Below are positions 43,639-53,483 of a stretch of 64,000 bases of DNA, piece by piece. Where the stretch lies: assembly GCA_947492905.1 (NCBI GenBank), contig CANLOL010000001.1:1466578-1530577 (forward strand), read 5' to 3'. Made by a program: the position numbers and the translations under genes. Position 1 is the stretch's first letter, and the number at the start of each line of letters is the position of its first letter. The notes under the pieces are model-generated. The model had not been told where the DNA came from. It was given only the letters and a program-made list of their open reading frames with translations, and made no database searches. The DNA comes from an uncultured Sphingorhabdus sp. (GTDB lineage Bacteria > Pseudomonadota > Alphaproteobacteria > Sphingomonadales > Sphingomonadaceae).

Positions 43639-46155
43639 ATGGAAGAAGAAGCATCTGAAAATCTTAGTTACCGTCTGACACGCAATGCTGGTGGTATCTG
43701 GGTAAAAATACAGAAATTATGGGATAAACGCCTCTTTCGCTGGTTTTGCTATGCGGTGGGTTTGTTTTTACTCGCTTTGCTGATTCTATGGTTGACCGTT
43801 GTGCGTAATCTTCCTGATGCAAAAGCTTTGTTGCAATATGAATCGCCGCTACCAACCGTTGTGCGCAACATTGATGGCGAACCTTTTCATAGCTATGCTC
43901 GTCAACGCCGCGTTACATTAGCATATGGCGATCTGCCTGATATGCTCGTTAAGGCATATCTCTCTGCTGAGGATAAAACATTTTTCGAACATGGCGGCAT
44001 TGATTATCCCGGCATTGCTGCGGCATTGCTGCGCAATATTCAAAGCGATGGCAGGCCCGTTGGGGCTTCTACTATTACGCAACAAGTGGCGAAAAACCTT
44101 CTTTTGACCAATGAGGTCACTTACACCCGTAAGCTTAAAGAAGCTATGCTAGCATATCGCATTGAATCCTCTTTGAATAAGCAACAGATATTAACGCTCT
44201 ATCTTAATGAGATATTTCTGGGCCGTAATAGTTATGGCGTGGAAGCTGCATCTCAGTCATATTTTGGCAAAAGTGTCGATCAATTAGAATTGCACGAGGT
44301 TGCCTATTTGGCAATTTTGCCCAAAGGTCCAGCAAATTACAGGCCTGAAACCAAAGCAGATAGAGCTATTGAGCGCCGAAATTGGGTGCTTGGCGAAATG
44401 CAAGAAAATGGCTGGATATCTGATATACAGCGCCGAAATGCTCAAGCCAAAGCCCTTGGGACTGTACAGAGGCGCGCTGCTGTATATGACCCGATTGGTG
44501 ATTATTTCGTCGAAGAAATTAGACGCCAACTCATTGAGAATTTTGGTGAGACTAGTGAAACTGGTCCTTACAGCGTCTATAATGGAGGTCTATGGGTGCG
44601 ATCTTCGCTTCACCCAAGATTCCAAAAACTAACTACCAAAGCCTTGCGCGATGGTTTGATCCGATATGATAGAGGCAAAGGTTGGTCTGGCCCTATCGCA
44701 ACCATTCCGATGGATGATGGAAAGTGGAAATCACGCCTTGCTTCCTCTGGTTTGGATATTGATTATAGAAATTGGCAAGTCGCTGTGGTGCTGGAACGGG
44801 TTAGAAACCGTGCAGAGGTAGGCCTTAAAAACGGCGATACTGGAATTATTTGGGCAGTTCCGAGCAGTATGAAAGTTGGCGATATCATTACCGTTGCTCC
44901 TGCTGGCAAAGATACTTATGTTACGCGCTCTATTCCCGGAGTTGGCGGCGGTATGGTCGTACAAGACCCTCGCTCTGGCCGAGTTCTTGCGATGCAGGGC
45001 GGATTTGATGCTCGGATTAGCAGCTTTAACCGCGCAACTCAGGCCCAGCGCCAACCTGGCTCTACGATTAAGCCTTTTGTTTATGCGTCTGCACTTGACC
45101 AAGGGATGACGCCGACATCAATCATCGTGGATGGACCTTTTTGCGTCTGGCAATCAACGGCGCTTGGCCGTAAATGTTTCCGTAACTTTGGCGGTTCGCG
45201 CGGTGCTGGCCCAAAAACAATGCGCTGGGGTTTAGAGCAATCACGCAATCTTATGACTGTTCGTGCTGCCAATGATGCTGGTATGGACAATGTTGCAGAT
45301 GTATTTAGAGCGATGGATATTGGTGATTATCCGCCATTTCTCGCTTTTGCTCTAGGTGCAGGTGACACAACGGTTATGAAAATGACCAATGCTTATTCTA
45401 TGCTGGTTAATCATGGCCGTAAATTACAACCAACGCTTATAGATTTTGTTCAAGACCGCCGAGGCAAAGTGATTTGGCCTTCTAAATGGAAGCCCTGCCG
45501 CACGTGTAATATGGCTGAATGGGATGGCAAGCCAATGCCGCGTTTCCGTCCTGACGGCAAACAAGTGATGGACCCTGTGACCTCTTATCAAGTTGTTCAT
45601 ATGTTAGAGGGTGTTGTTCAGCGCGGAACGGCAACTTTGCTTAAAGATTTAGGCCGCCCTATATTTGGTAAAACAGGTACGACATCAGGCCCAACTAATG
45701 TTTGGTTTGTTGGCGGTGCTCCAAATTTGGTAGCTGGTGTTTATTTGGGTTATGATCAACCCAAAAATATGGGTAGCTATGCCCAAGGTGGCTCGGTTGC
45801 TGCGCCTGTATTTAAACAATTTGCACGAGAGGCTTTTGTTGGAATGCCAGCCTTACCATTTGTGGCGCCCAAAGAAGCACGCTTGGTGCGGGTTGACCGT
45901 CAATCAGGAAAGCGCGTATTTGGCAGATGGCCCGGAAACGATCTGACAGGCAATGTCATTTGGGAAGCATTTAAACCGCAAACAGAACCAAAGCGCACAA
46001 TCAGACGAGAAGAAATCGCTGCGCGAACGCCTCGTGCCACCAAAAAGACAAGCACCACTAGAGCGCAACCAAGAGCTAGTCAGCGAAGCGAGCGCCGTGC
46101 TGCTGGTACAAAACGCGATGATGACTTTTTACAAGATGAGGGCGGTATCTATTAG
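43639..46155 (+). CDS. mrcA: Penicillin-binding protein 1A
   Basis: An 838-residue bifunctional class A PBP. One span at about 34-53 is followed by the glycosyltransferase GT51 domain (AEDKTFFEHGGIDYPG with the catalytic Glu, GASTITQQVAKNL, LNEIFLGRNSYGVE), an OB-like domain and the transpeptidase with SxxK in PGSTIKPFVYA, SRN and KTGTTSGPTNVWF. A basic disordered tail (about 780-838) follows. AGAGAAG precedes the ATG. It builds and cross-links peptidoglycan at the inner membrane and lies 163 bp after the amidase gene. Confidence 0.95.
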   Translation: MEEEASENLSYRLTRNAGGIWVKIQKLWDKRLFRWFCYAVGLFLLALLILWLTVVRNLPDAKALLQYESPLPTVVRNIDGEPFHSYARQRRVTLAYGDLPDMLVKAYLSAEDKTFFEHGGIDYPGIAAALLRNIQSDGRPVGASTITQQVAKNLLLTNEVTYTRKLKEAMLAYRIESSLNKQQILTLYLNEIFLGRNSYGVEAASQSYFGKSVDQLELHEVAYLAILPKGPANYRPETKADRAIERRNWVLGEMQENGWISDIQRRNAQAKALGTVQRRAAVYDPIGDYFVEEIRRQLIENFGETSETGPYSVYNGGLWVRSSLHPRFQKLTTKALRDGLIRYDRGKGWSGPIATIPMDDGKWKSRLASSGLDIDYRNWQVAVVLERVRNRAEVGLKNGDTGIIWAVPSSMKVGDIITVAPAGKDTYVTRSIPGVGGGMVVQDPRSGRVLAMQGGFDARISSFNRATQAQRQPGSTIKPFVYASALDQGMTPTSIIVDGPFCVWQSTALGRKCFRNFGGSRGAGPKTMRWGLEQSRNLMTVRAANDAGMDNVADVFRAMDIGDYPPFLAFALGAGDTTVMKMTNAYSMLVNHGRKLQPTLIDFVQDRRGKVIWPSKWKPCRTCNMAEWDGKPMPRFRPDGKQVMDPVTSYQVVHMLEGVVQRGTATLLKDLGRPIFGKTGTTSGPTNVWFVGGAPNLVAGVYLGYDQPKNMGSYAQGGSVAAPVFKQFAREAFVGMPALPFVAPKEARLVRVDRQSGKRVFGRWPGNDLTGNVIWEAFKPQTEPKRTIRREEIAARTPRATKKTSTTRAQPRASQRSERRAAGTKRDDDFLQDEGGIY

Positions 46156-46279
46156 CACGCCTTTTAGAGGGCTAACCCTAGTTGATATTGCTAATGCATT
46201 TTCATCTGTACTTTTTGCTTATCTAAGCTATCTCACATAAATATAGGTTCATAACGAACATCACGCGGGAGTTTTTATT

Positions 46280-47407
46280 ATGCGCGCCGATGCGCAATCA
46301 TTTGTCGATAGGATCGAAGCTGCGCTTGATCTGGTTAAATTATCACTGAATTGGGATGTTGCTTTGCGCCGTCTCGATGAATTAAACGCGCGTGTTGAAG
46401 ACCCAGATTTATGGAATGATCCAAAGGCCGCCGAAGAAGTGATGCGCGAGCGCCGCCGCCTTGAAGGCTCTGTTAATGCTGCCAAAGAAATTCAATCTGA
46501 AAAAGAAGGCACGGTTGAGCTTATAGAATTAGCCGAAATGGAAGGCGATGAAGAGCTGGCGATTGAAGGGGTTAAAGATTTAGAAGCTCTTGCCAATCGC
46601 GCAGATACGGACAAAGTGCAGGCATTATTATCTGGCGAGGCCGATGGTAATGATTGTTACATAGAAATTCATGCTGGCGCGGGTGGAACGGAGAGCCAAG
46701 ATTGGGCTGAGATGTTACAACGCATGTATCAGCGTTGGGCCGAAAAGCGCGGTTATAAAGTGTCGATAGTTGATTATCATGCAGGCGATCAAGCAGGGAT
46801 AAAATCCGCTACTTTGGAAATAAAGGGTGAGAATAGCTATGGCTATTCCAAGACAGAGAGCGGCGTTCACAGGCTTGTTCGTATTTCTCCTTATGATAGT
46901 GCAGCAAAGCGCCATACCAGTTTTTCGAGCGTTTGGGTCTATCCCATTATCGATGATAGTATCGAGATTGAGGTTAATGAGAGCGATTTGAAGATTGATA
47001 CATATCGCGCCTCTGGTTCTGGCGGACAACATGTTAATACCACCGATAGTGCAGTGCGTATTACGCATATTCCCAGCGGCATTGTAGCCGCGAGCCAGAA
47101 TGATCGCTCGCAACATAAAAACCGCGCAACCGCTATGGGCATGTTAAAATCACGCCTATATGAAGCAGAATTGCAGCGCCGCGAAGCCGAAGCATTGGGC
47201 GAATATGAAGCCAAAACCGATATTGGTTGGGGCCATCAAATTAGATCTTATGTTTTGCAGCCCTATCAACAGGTGAAAGATTTGCGCACTGGTGTTGTAT
47301 CCACAGCGCCCAGTGATGTGTTAGATGGTGACATTGATAATTTCATAGCAGCAGCCCTTGCGCAGCGCGTCACAGGTGAGGCTGTTGATGTTGAGGATGA
47401 TGTGTAA
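46280..47407 (+). CDS. prfB: Peptide chain release factor 2
   Basis: A 375-residue class I release factor for UGA and UAA stops. The codon-reading loop is RLVRISPYDS (SPY where E. coli has SPF, common in alphaproteobacteria), the GGQ motif is in ASGSGGQHVNTTDSAVRITH and DRSQHKNR follows. The frame is continuous; the autoregulatory +1 frameshift of enterobacterial prfB is absent, as in most alphaproteobacteria. The stop overlaps the next ATG (TAATG). Confidence 0.96.
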   Translation: MRADAQSFVDRIEAALDLVKLSLNWDVALRRLDELNARVEDPDLWNDPKAAEEVMRERRRLEGSVNAAKEIQSEKEGTVELIELAEMEGDEELAIEGVKDLEALANRADTDKVQALLSGEADGNDCYIEIHAGAGGTESQDWAEMLQRMYQRWAEKRGYKVSIVDYHAGDQAGIKSATLEIKGENSYGYSKTESGVHRLVRISPYDSAAKRHTSFSSVWVYPIIDDSIEIEVNESDLKIDTYRASGSGGQHVNTTDSAVRITHIPSGIVAASQNDRSQHKNRATAMGMLKSRLYEAELQRREAEALGEYEAKTDIGWGHQIRSYVLQPYQQVKDLRTGVVSTAPSDVLDGDIDNFIAAALAQRVTGEAVDVEDDV

Positions 47408-48174
47408 TGAAAGCCATCCCAACGTCATTTACAAAAGCTTCTTTGACAAAAGCCTCGCTTATAACTGCATTGATCGGATCTTTTTTTACGCTTAGTGCTT
47501 GTGATCGTTTTGGCCAAGAGGATCAAGCAGATCGTCCTGAATCTGCGCGAGAATTTCCAAGGCCTTATCGCCCTGTTTCCGAAGTGGTCGGTAATAGATT
47601 TTGGACCGAAGCAAAGCGCGATGAAGCTGGTGAAGCTGAATTATTAATGGATTGGGCGGATATAGAAGATGGGATGACTGTGGCAGATCTTGGCGCAGGT
47701 GAGGGCTATTATACTGTCAGATTATCCAAAAGAGTGGGCAATAAAGGCCGCGTTCTTGCGCAAGATATTGATGCTGATGCGCTAAAGAAATTAGCCACCC
47801 GCGTTGGCCGTGAAGAATATAGCAATGTGGCCATTCAAAAGGGCGATGTTGATAATCCAAAATTACCAAAGGGCAGTTTTGATAGGGTATTCATGGTGCA
47901 TATGTATCATGAAGTGACAGAGCCTTATGCTTTTCTATGGCAGCTATATCCTGCCCTAGCCGAGGGCGGGGAGGTTATCGTTGTGGATCGCGATTATCCA
48001 ACCGATCAACATGGTATTCCGCCGCGCCTGCTTTTCTGTGAATTTGAAGCTTTGGGCTATACGCTGACAGGCTTTAGTGAACAGCTTAATGTTGGCGGAT
48101 ATTTTGCCAAATTCGAAGCCAATGGAAAGCGGCCAGACCCTGATAAAATTGAAATTTGCAAAGATACGCAATAA
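47407..48174 (+). CDS. Class I SAM-dependent methyltransferase, predicted lipoprotein
   Basis: A 255-residue protein. The leader (MKAIPTSFTKASLTKASLIT, then ALIGSFFTLSAC) has a lipobox ending LSAC, so the mature protein would be lipid-anchored outside the cytoplasm. The body is a Rossmann methyltransferase with VADLGAGEGYYTVRLSKRVG (motif I), an acidic LAQDID, and VHMYHEVTEPYAF. A SAM-type fold with an export signal is unusual; a periplasmic protein of this kind may have lost SAM chemistry. It overlaps prfB by one base (TAATG) and is likely translated with it. Confidence 0.8.
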   Translation: MKAIPTSFTKASLTKASLITALIGSFFTLSACDRFGQEDQADRPESAREFPRPYRPVSEVVGNRFWTEAKRDEAGEAELLMDWADIEDGMTVADLGAGEGYYTVRLSKRVGNKGRVLAQDIDADALKKLATRVGREEYSNVAIQKGDVDNPKLPKGSFDRVFMVHMYHEVTEPYAFLWQLYPALAEGGEVIVVDRDYPTDQHGIPPRLLFCEFEALGYTLTGFSEQLNVGGYFAKFEANGKRPDPDKIEICKDTQ

Positions 48175-48246
48175 ATTTTAATTTTCTAAAAGCTAATGTT
48201 TGACAGTCTCTCATTGTGGTGTAACCTCGCCATAAGGAGACTATAG

Positions 48247-49944
48247 ATGGTGGCAGGCAAAAACGGTATCGAAGATGGATTTGGCGCAATTAAAGATGCT
48301 ACTACGGCACTGGGCCCACTAACAGGCTTAGCCCGTGAGGATTTTGTCGGAGCTGTTGCTTTATTATTGCGTCAAACTGCTACTAATCCTGATAAAAATT
48401 TCAAAGCAATGCAAAGCTTTTCCGAAGATTTGGTCAAGATAATGACGGGCAAATCTGATCTTGCGCCCCATGCCAAAGACAAAAGATTTATGGACCCTGC
48501 TTGGATGTTCAATCCATTCTACAAAGCTGGTGCACAATATTATTTAGCCGTACAAAAAGGCATAAAAAATTGGGTCGAAGATTTAGATTTGGACGATTTA
48601 GAGCGCGATCGCGCCAATTTTATCTCTACTATTATCATTGATGCATTGGCCCCAACCAACACTATTGCGGGTAATCCTATTGTCCAAAAAAGGCTGATTG
48701 ATAGCGGCGGTATGTCCTTAATCAAAGGACTGAAAAATGCCTATGATGATATTGTCAATAATGACATGATGGTATCACAGGTTGATAAAACGCCCTTTAA
48801 AGTTGGTGAAAATCTAGCAACGACAGAAGGCAATGTCGTTTACCGTGACGAGATGATGGAAGTCATTCAATATCAAAATACATTGGATGAAGTGCATTCT
48901 ATTCCGCAACTCACAATTCCGCCGCAAATCAACAAAATGTATATCAATGATTTAACGCCAGAAAAAAGTATCATTCAATTGCAATTGCGCAGCGGCATTC
49001 AACCCTTTGTGATTAGCTGGCGTAACCCAAAAGAAGAAAATGGTATTTGGGGCATGGCAGATTATGTCAATGGTTGCATCAAAGCATTAGAAGTTGTCTC
49101 GGAAATAACGGGATCAAAAACAGTTAATGTCTCTGGCGCATGTTCGGGCGGACAGACAATGTCGATCATGCTGTCCAAATTGGCCGCTGAAAAGTCCAAG
49201 CTGATTGGATGTATCACCATGATGGTATGTGTGCTTGAACCGCGCGATGGTGATATAGAAGCTGCTTCAATGATGTCCGATAATGGTGTGGCATTGGCAA
49301 AGCAACGTGCTGCTAAAAAAGGCATAGTTAAGGGCAGCGATTTGGCCCGCGGATTTGCGTGGTTGCGCCCCAATGATTTAATCTGGAATTATGTGATTAA
49401 CAATTATCTGCTTGGTAATGACCCACCAGCTTTTGATATATTATTCTGGAATAGCGATGCTACCAATTTATCGGGTAGCTTATTAGGTGATTTCCTTGAT
49501 ATTTTTGAGGCTAATGCTTTTGCAGAGCCCGGTAAATATGATATTTTGGAGCATCAAGTTGATCTTACCAAAGTAAAGAATGACATGTTCATTTTGGGCG
49601 GCACTACCGATCATATTACGCCATGGAAAGCCTGTTATCGCTCCACACAATTATTCGGTGGCAGCAATATCCAATTTGTGCTGAGCCAAGCTGGACATAT
49701 GCAAGCGATATTGAACCCGCCTGGAAACCCGAAAGCGAAATATTTCCGCAATAATGCTAAAAAACCGCCTAAAGATGTTGAAAAATGGATGGCAGGTGCA
49801 GAGGAAGTTAAGGGCAGTTGGTGGCCATATTGGATAGAATGGTTGAGCGAGCGGGCTGGGAAAAAAATCAAACCACCCAAAGCATTAGGCAGTAAAACAT
49901 ATCCAGCCTTAGAAGCTGCACCTGGCCTATATGTGCATGAATGA
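48247..49944 (+). CDS. phaC: Poly(3-hydroxyalkanoate) synthase (PhaC)
   Basis: A 565-residue cytoplasmic polymerase that joins hydroxyacyl-CoA into storage polyester. The lipase-box-like motif GACSGG carries the catalytic Cys (SGACSGGQT, near residue 300), with Asp in GGTTDHITPW and His in SQAGHMQAI. The C-terminal block (GSWWPYWIEWLSERAGKKI...YVHE) is typical of class I/II enzymes. AAGGAGA precedes the ATG. The next gene is the intracellular depolymerase PhaZ, the order seen in Pseudomonas mcl-PHA loci, so this protein may be of medium-chain type; that is inference. Confidence 0.92.
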   Translation: MVAGKNGIEDGFGAIKDATTALGPLTGLAREDFVGAVALLLRQTATNPDKNFKAMQSFSEDLVKIMTGKSDLAPHAKDKRFMDPAWMFNPFYKAGAQYYLAVQKGIKNWVEDLDLDDLERDRANFISTIIIDALAPTNTIAGNPIVQKRLIDSGGMSLIKGLKNAYDDIVNNDMMVSQVDKTPFKVGENLATTEGNVVYRDEMMEVIQYQNTLDEVHSIPQLTIPPQINKMYINDLTPEKSIIQLQLRSGIQPFVISWRNPKEENGIWGMADYVNGCIKALEVVSEITGSKTVNVSGACSGGQTMSIMLSKLAAEKSKLIGCITMMVCVLEPRDGDIEAASMMSDNGVALAKQRAAKKGIVKGSDLARGFAWLRPNDLIWNYVINNYLLGNDPPAFDILFWNSDATNLSGSLLGDFLDIFEANAFAEPGKYDILEHQVDLTKVKNDMFILGGTTDHITPWKACYRSTQLFGGSNIQFVLSQAGHMQAILNPPGNPKAKYFRNNAKKPPKDVEKWMAGAEEVKGSWWPYWIEWLSERAGKKIKPPKALGSKTYPALEAAPGLYVHE

Positions 49945-50017
49945 TAGCACCAGACTGTAATCTTTTGTCTGAAAAACACGTATTATAGATATATTGCCCA
50001 CTTTATTGAGAGAAATT

Positions 50018-50896
50018 ATGACCAAAACAACGAAAGCCTCTAAAGGCGCTAAGGGCAAAGCTTCGAAAGCAGATAAATCAGCTGCGCCAATTTATACGAT
50101 GGAAACTATTGATGGCCGCACATTGCGCGTGGCCAGATGGCTGAACGGCAAGGGTGATAAAACGTCAATCCTATTCTTCAATGGTATAGGCGCGAATATA
50201 GAAGCCATTGCTCCTTTTGCCGAGATGTTATCAGATCGTGATTTCATAACATTTGATATGCCCGGAGTAGGGGAATCACCCGATCCAATCATTCCTTATA
50301 ATGCCATTATGATGGCGCGCATCGCTAATATGATTTTGGATAAATTTGATTTTGATAATGTTGATGTTTTGGGCGTCAGTTGGGGCGGTGCGATGGCACA
50401 GCAATTTGCTCTGCAATATGGCAAGCGAGTTAATAATCTTATTTTAATCGCCACAAGCGCAGGTATGATTATGATGCCGGGCAATCCAAAAGCCCTTGTG
50501 AAAATGGCTGATCCTAGACGTTATATTGATCCAGAATTTATGAGCAAACATTTCATAACCCTCTATGGCGGCAGCGATGATGGCAAAGGTGATCATATTT
50601 CGCGCGTGAAGCCTCCTTCTAAAATGGGATATTTTTATCAATTGGGCGCTATGATGGGGTGGACCAGCGCACCATTTTTACCATTTATGAAAATTCCGAC
50701 GCTCATCATGATGGGCGGAGATGACCAGATAGTGCCTGTATCAAATGGCCAATTTCTTGAATTTCTTATCCCAAATAGCGAATTATTTGTCATCGCAGAT
50801 GGTGGGCATTTGTTCATGCTCAGCCATGCAGAGGAAAGCATTAAAAAGATAAAATCATTTTTGTCCCAAGAATATATGAGTAAAAAAGCCGCATGA
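50018..50896 (+). CDS. phaZ: Intracellular PHA depolymerase (PhaZ type)
   Basis: A 292-residue alpha/beta hydrolase. The family blocks FFNGIGANIEAIAPF, FDMPGVGESPDP, LGVSWGGAMAQQFALQYGKR (nucleophile Ser), PRRYIDPEF, GWTSAPFL, MGGDDQIVP and DGGHLFMLSHAE closely match the Pseudomonas PhaZ layout. It would release hydroxy acids from stored polymer. A Lys/Ala-rich extension of about 28 residues before the domain looks like the tail of phasins and may bind granules or DNA. I chose ATG 50018 because GAGAGAA is just upstream. It overlaps the next gene by 4 bp. Confidence 0.9.
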   Translation: MTKTTKASKGAKGKASKADKSAAPIYTMETIDGRTLRVARWLNGKGDKTSILFFNGIGANIEAIAPFAEMLSDRDFITFDMPGVGESPDPIIPYNAIMMARIANMILDKFDFDNVDVLGVSWGGAMAQQFALQYGKRVNNLILIATSAGMIMMPGNPKALVKMADPRRYIDPEFMSKHFITLYGGSDDGKGDHISRVKPPSKMGYFYQLGAMMGWTSAPFLPFMKIPTLIMMGGDDQIVPVSNGQFLEFLIPNSELFVIADGGHLFMLSHAEESIKKIKSFLSQEYMSKKAA

Positions 50897-51903
50897 ATAC
50901 AGCATTAAAAGCCTTATATTTAATACCCGCAAGCTTGTTGCTCACCACTGTGCATAGCCTTGCTCCAGCTCAAGCGCAGAATGAAACAACCTCTGATGCG
51001 TCACTATTATTGGTTGGGAATAAAGGCGAGGATAGCCTTAGCTTTATTAATCTGAAAACAGGTCGAGAAATTTCCCGCCGCAATACAGGCAAGAACCCGC
51101 ATGAAATTGCGCTTTCTCCGAATAGGCAGCAAGTTGCTGTAGTGTCTTATGGTGAGAGTAATATCGATATATTCGATGTGAAAAGCAGAGAGATTGTCGA
51201 AAAAATTGATTTGGCCGGCAATAGTAATCCGCATGGTCTGGTCTGGCTGTCCGATGATCGGATAATTGCAACAACTGAGGGCAGCGATAGTATCATCATC
51301 TTGTCAGCAGCCAATGAAGGCAAAAGGCAATTAACCTCTATCCCAACAGGCCAAAAAGGCAGCCATATGGTAGCAGTCGATACATTGGGGAAATTTGCAT
51401 ATGTTGCCAATCTACAATCGGCCAGCGTTACCAAAATTGATCTGATGAAACAGGAAAAAATCATCGATGTGGCCACTGGTGCTGGAACCGAAGGTATCGC
51501 TCTGACACCCGATGGCAAAGAGCTATATGTATCGGCGCGCGGTGATAATAGCGTCGCTATATTAGATGCTCAGACTATGAAATTGATTAAACGTATCGAA
51601 GTTGGGCGTTTCCCATTGCGCGTTATCATCAGTCCTGATGGCAAATATGCCGTTACCTCTAACCTGCAAGATGGCAGCTTAAGCGTGATTGATACCGCCA
51701 CGCGCCAAGTGGTGCGCACTATTAAAGTCAGCGGACAGCAAGGCACGCAGCAAGTCACGATATTATTCTCTGAGGATGGGAAATATATTTATGCTGCGGA
51801 AACAGGGATTAACCGCATCGCCGAAATCGATTTTGAAAAAGGTGAAATTGTCGGCAGACTGCCTGCGGGTGAAGATGGTGATGGATTAGCGATTATTCGA
51901 TAA
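50893..51903 (+). CDS. Secreted YVTN-type beta-propeller protein
   Basis: A 336-residue protein with a signal peptide ending APAQAQ, followed by seven YVTN/NHL-like blades of about 43 residues (ISPDGKYAVTSNLQDGSLSV and similar, ending with DGDGLAIIR). It should be periplasmic. Such propellers bind cofactors or partner proteins; the specific role is unknown. Its ATG overlaps the phaZ stop (ATGA), which couples the two, although the products act in different compartments. Confidence 0.85.
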   Translation: MNTALKALYLIPASLLLTTVHSLAPAQAQNETTSDASLLLVGNKGEDSLSFINLKTGREISRRNTGKNPHEIALSPNRQQVAVVSYGESNIDIFDVKSREIVEKIDLAGNSNPHGLVWLSDDRIIATTEGSDSIIILSAANEGKRQLTSIPTGQKGSHMVAVDTLGKFAYVANLQSASVTKIDLMKQEKIIDVATGAGTEGIALTPDGKELYVSARGDNSVAILDAQTMKLIKRIEVGRFPLRVIISPDGKYAVTSNLQDGSLSVIDTATRQVVRTIKVSGQQGTQQVTILFSEDGKYIYAAETGINRIAEIDFEKGEIVGRLPAGEDGDGLAIIR

Positions 51904-51930
51904 TATCTGCTTGATATTGCACGCATTATT

Positions 51931-51964
51931 GACCGACTAATCAATATCATTCGGCGGTCGTTTT
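51931..51964 (+). terminator. Weak terminator after the PHA operon
   Basis: GACCG (51931-51935) and CGGTC (51955-51959) can pair and a GTTTT run follows. The loop is long, so confidence is low; the position after the last operon gene supports it. Confidence 0.4.
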
Positions 51965-52081
51965 GCATAAAGCTGATGCTATTTTCTTTATATAATAATC
52001 ATTTGGCTATTTCTGTTAAAAAAGCCTCTTTTCTTTTCATATCATTGCGCTAGCATATCCAAAAGCAGGGGAGAGAGAACC

Positions 52082-53392
52082 ATGCGGCATATTGCGATTA
52101 TCGGCTCAGGGCCCGCAGGATATTATACGGCAGAAGCCGCGCAAAAGAAATTTGGAGATGATGTTGCAATAGACATTATCGATCGCTTGCCCGTTCCATT
52201 TGGCCTAATCCGCTTTGGCGTTGCGCCTGACCATCAATCTATAAAGGCAGTATCGCGCCGCTATGAAAAGGTAGCACTGACCGATAATGTCCGTTTTGTA
52301 GGCAATGTCAGTGTCGGCAAAGATGTTTCCATCGAAGAATTACAGGGATTATATGATGCGGTTGTGCTGGCAACGGGAGCACCCAATGATCGTGAACTCA
52401 CTATCGATGGTGCAGATCTAGCAGGTGTATATGGCAGTGCCGCTTTTGTTGGTTGGTATAATGGGCATCCTGATTTCAAAGACCTAAACCCGCCGCTTGA
52501 TGGACGCGATGTCGTGGTGATTGGTAATGGGAATGTGGCGCTAGATGTTGCGCGTATATTATCCAAAACACGCAGCGAATTTGAAGGCAGCGACATTGTT
52601 GCGCATGCTCTTGATAATATTGCATCATCAAAGATAGAGAATATCACATTTTTGGGACGACGCGGCCCGCATCAAATAGCAATGACGCCCAAGGAATTAG
52701 GGGAGTTAGGGCGATTGGAAAATGCGTGCCCGCGCGTCGATATGGCCGATTTCCCTGATGAGGGAGATGATGCCATGTTAGAGCCGGGTATGCGCAAAGC
52801 GGTTATGTTGCTGCGTGAATTTGGTGCTATTCCTGAATCCTATCGTGCTGATAAAAAAGTGGATATAGAGTTTGATTTTTTTGCTTCGCCAATTTCTATC
52901 AATGGTGATGGTAAAGTAGAAAGTGTCACAGTAGAAAAAACGATGCTTGATAAAGATTTACGCAGCCAAGGCACAGGTGAAACTTATGATATAAAGGCAT
53001 CGCTGGTGATTAGCTGCATTGGTTATCAAACTCCGCCAATTGAGGGCGTGCCTTATGAGCATGGACGCGGAAGATTTGCTAGCGACCAAGGGCGCATATT
53101 ACCGGGCCTTTATTGCGTTGGATGGGCGCGGCGCGGGCCAAGCGGTACGATTGGGACGAACCGTCCTGATGGTTATGCAATAGTTGATTTACTGGCCGAA
53201 GATATTGGCAATGGCAAAGGCAAATCTGGCCGTGAAGGGTTGGATGCAGTGATGGCTTCGCGCGCTGTCGATGTTGTGACTTTCAGAGACTGGAAAAAGA
53301 TTGAAGAAGCTGAACATGCCAATGCGCGCGATGGTTCTCCGCGTGAGAAATTTGTCGATATAGAGGCGATGATAGCAGCTAGTCAAAATTAG
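52082..53392 (+). CDS. Ferredoxin-NADP reductase, adrenodoxin-reductase type (FprA-like)
   Basis: A 436-residue flavoprotein. The FAD-binding motif GSGPAGYYTAEAA opens the protein, the following PVPFGLIRFGVAPDHQSIK block is diagnostic of mitochondrial adrenodoxin reductase and mycobacterial FprA, and the NADP motif is VVIGNGNVALDVARIL (about 145-160). C-terminal GWARRGPSGTIGTNRPDG is also typical. It moves electrons between NADPH and ferredoxins serving cytochrome P450 or Fe-S assembly. GGAGAGAG lies before the ATG. It is transcribed toward the next gene. Confidence 0.93.
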   Translation: MRHIAIIGSGPAGYYTAEAAQKKFGDDVAIDIIDRLPVPFGLIRFGVAPDHQSIKAVSRRYEKVALTDNVRFVGNVSVGKDVSIEELQGLYDAVVLATGAPNDRELTIDGADLAGVYGSAAFVGWYNGHPDFKDLNPPLDGRDVVVIGNGNVALDVARILSKTRSEFEGSDIVAHALDNIASSKIENITFLGRRGPHQIAMTPKELGELGRLENACPRVDMADFPDEGDDAMLEPGMRKAVMLLREFGAIPESYRADKKVDIEFDFFASPISINGDGKVESVTVEKTMLDKDLRSQGTGETYDIKASLVISCIGYQTPPIEGVPYEHGRGRFASDQGRILPGLYCVGWARRGPSGTIGTNRPDGYAIVDLLAEDIGNGKGKSGREGLDAVMASRAVDVVTFRDWKKIEEAEHANARDGSPREKFVDIEAMIAASQN

Positions 53393-53483
53393 ATTTACTA
53401 TATATTTCAATAATTTCCGTTACAAATGATTCTACTTTAATCATACCATTAAATCTGTTAGCATCATTGCTAGGAGAGATTAT

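Noticed and set aside
46280-46400. Programmed frameshift in prfB
   Set aside because: The frame runs unbroken from the start codon and no internal UGA with a Shine-Dalgarno-like sequence is present.
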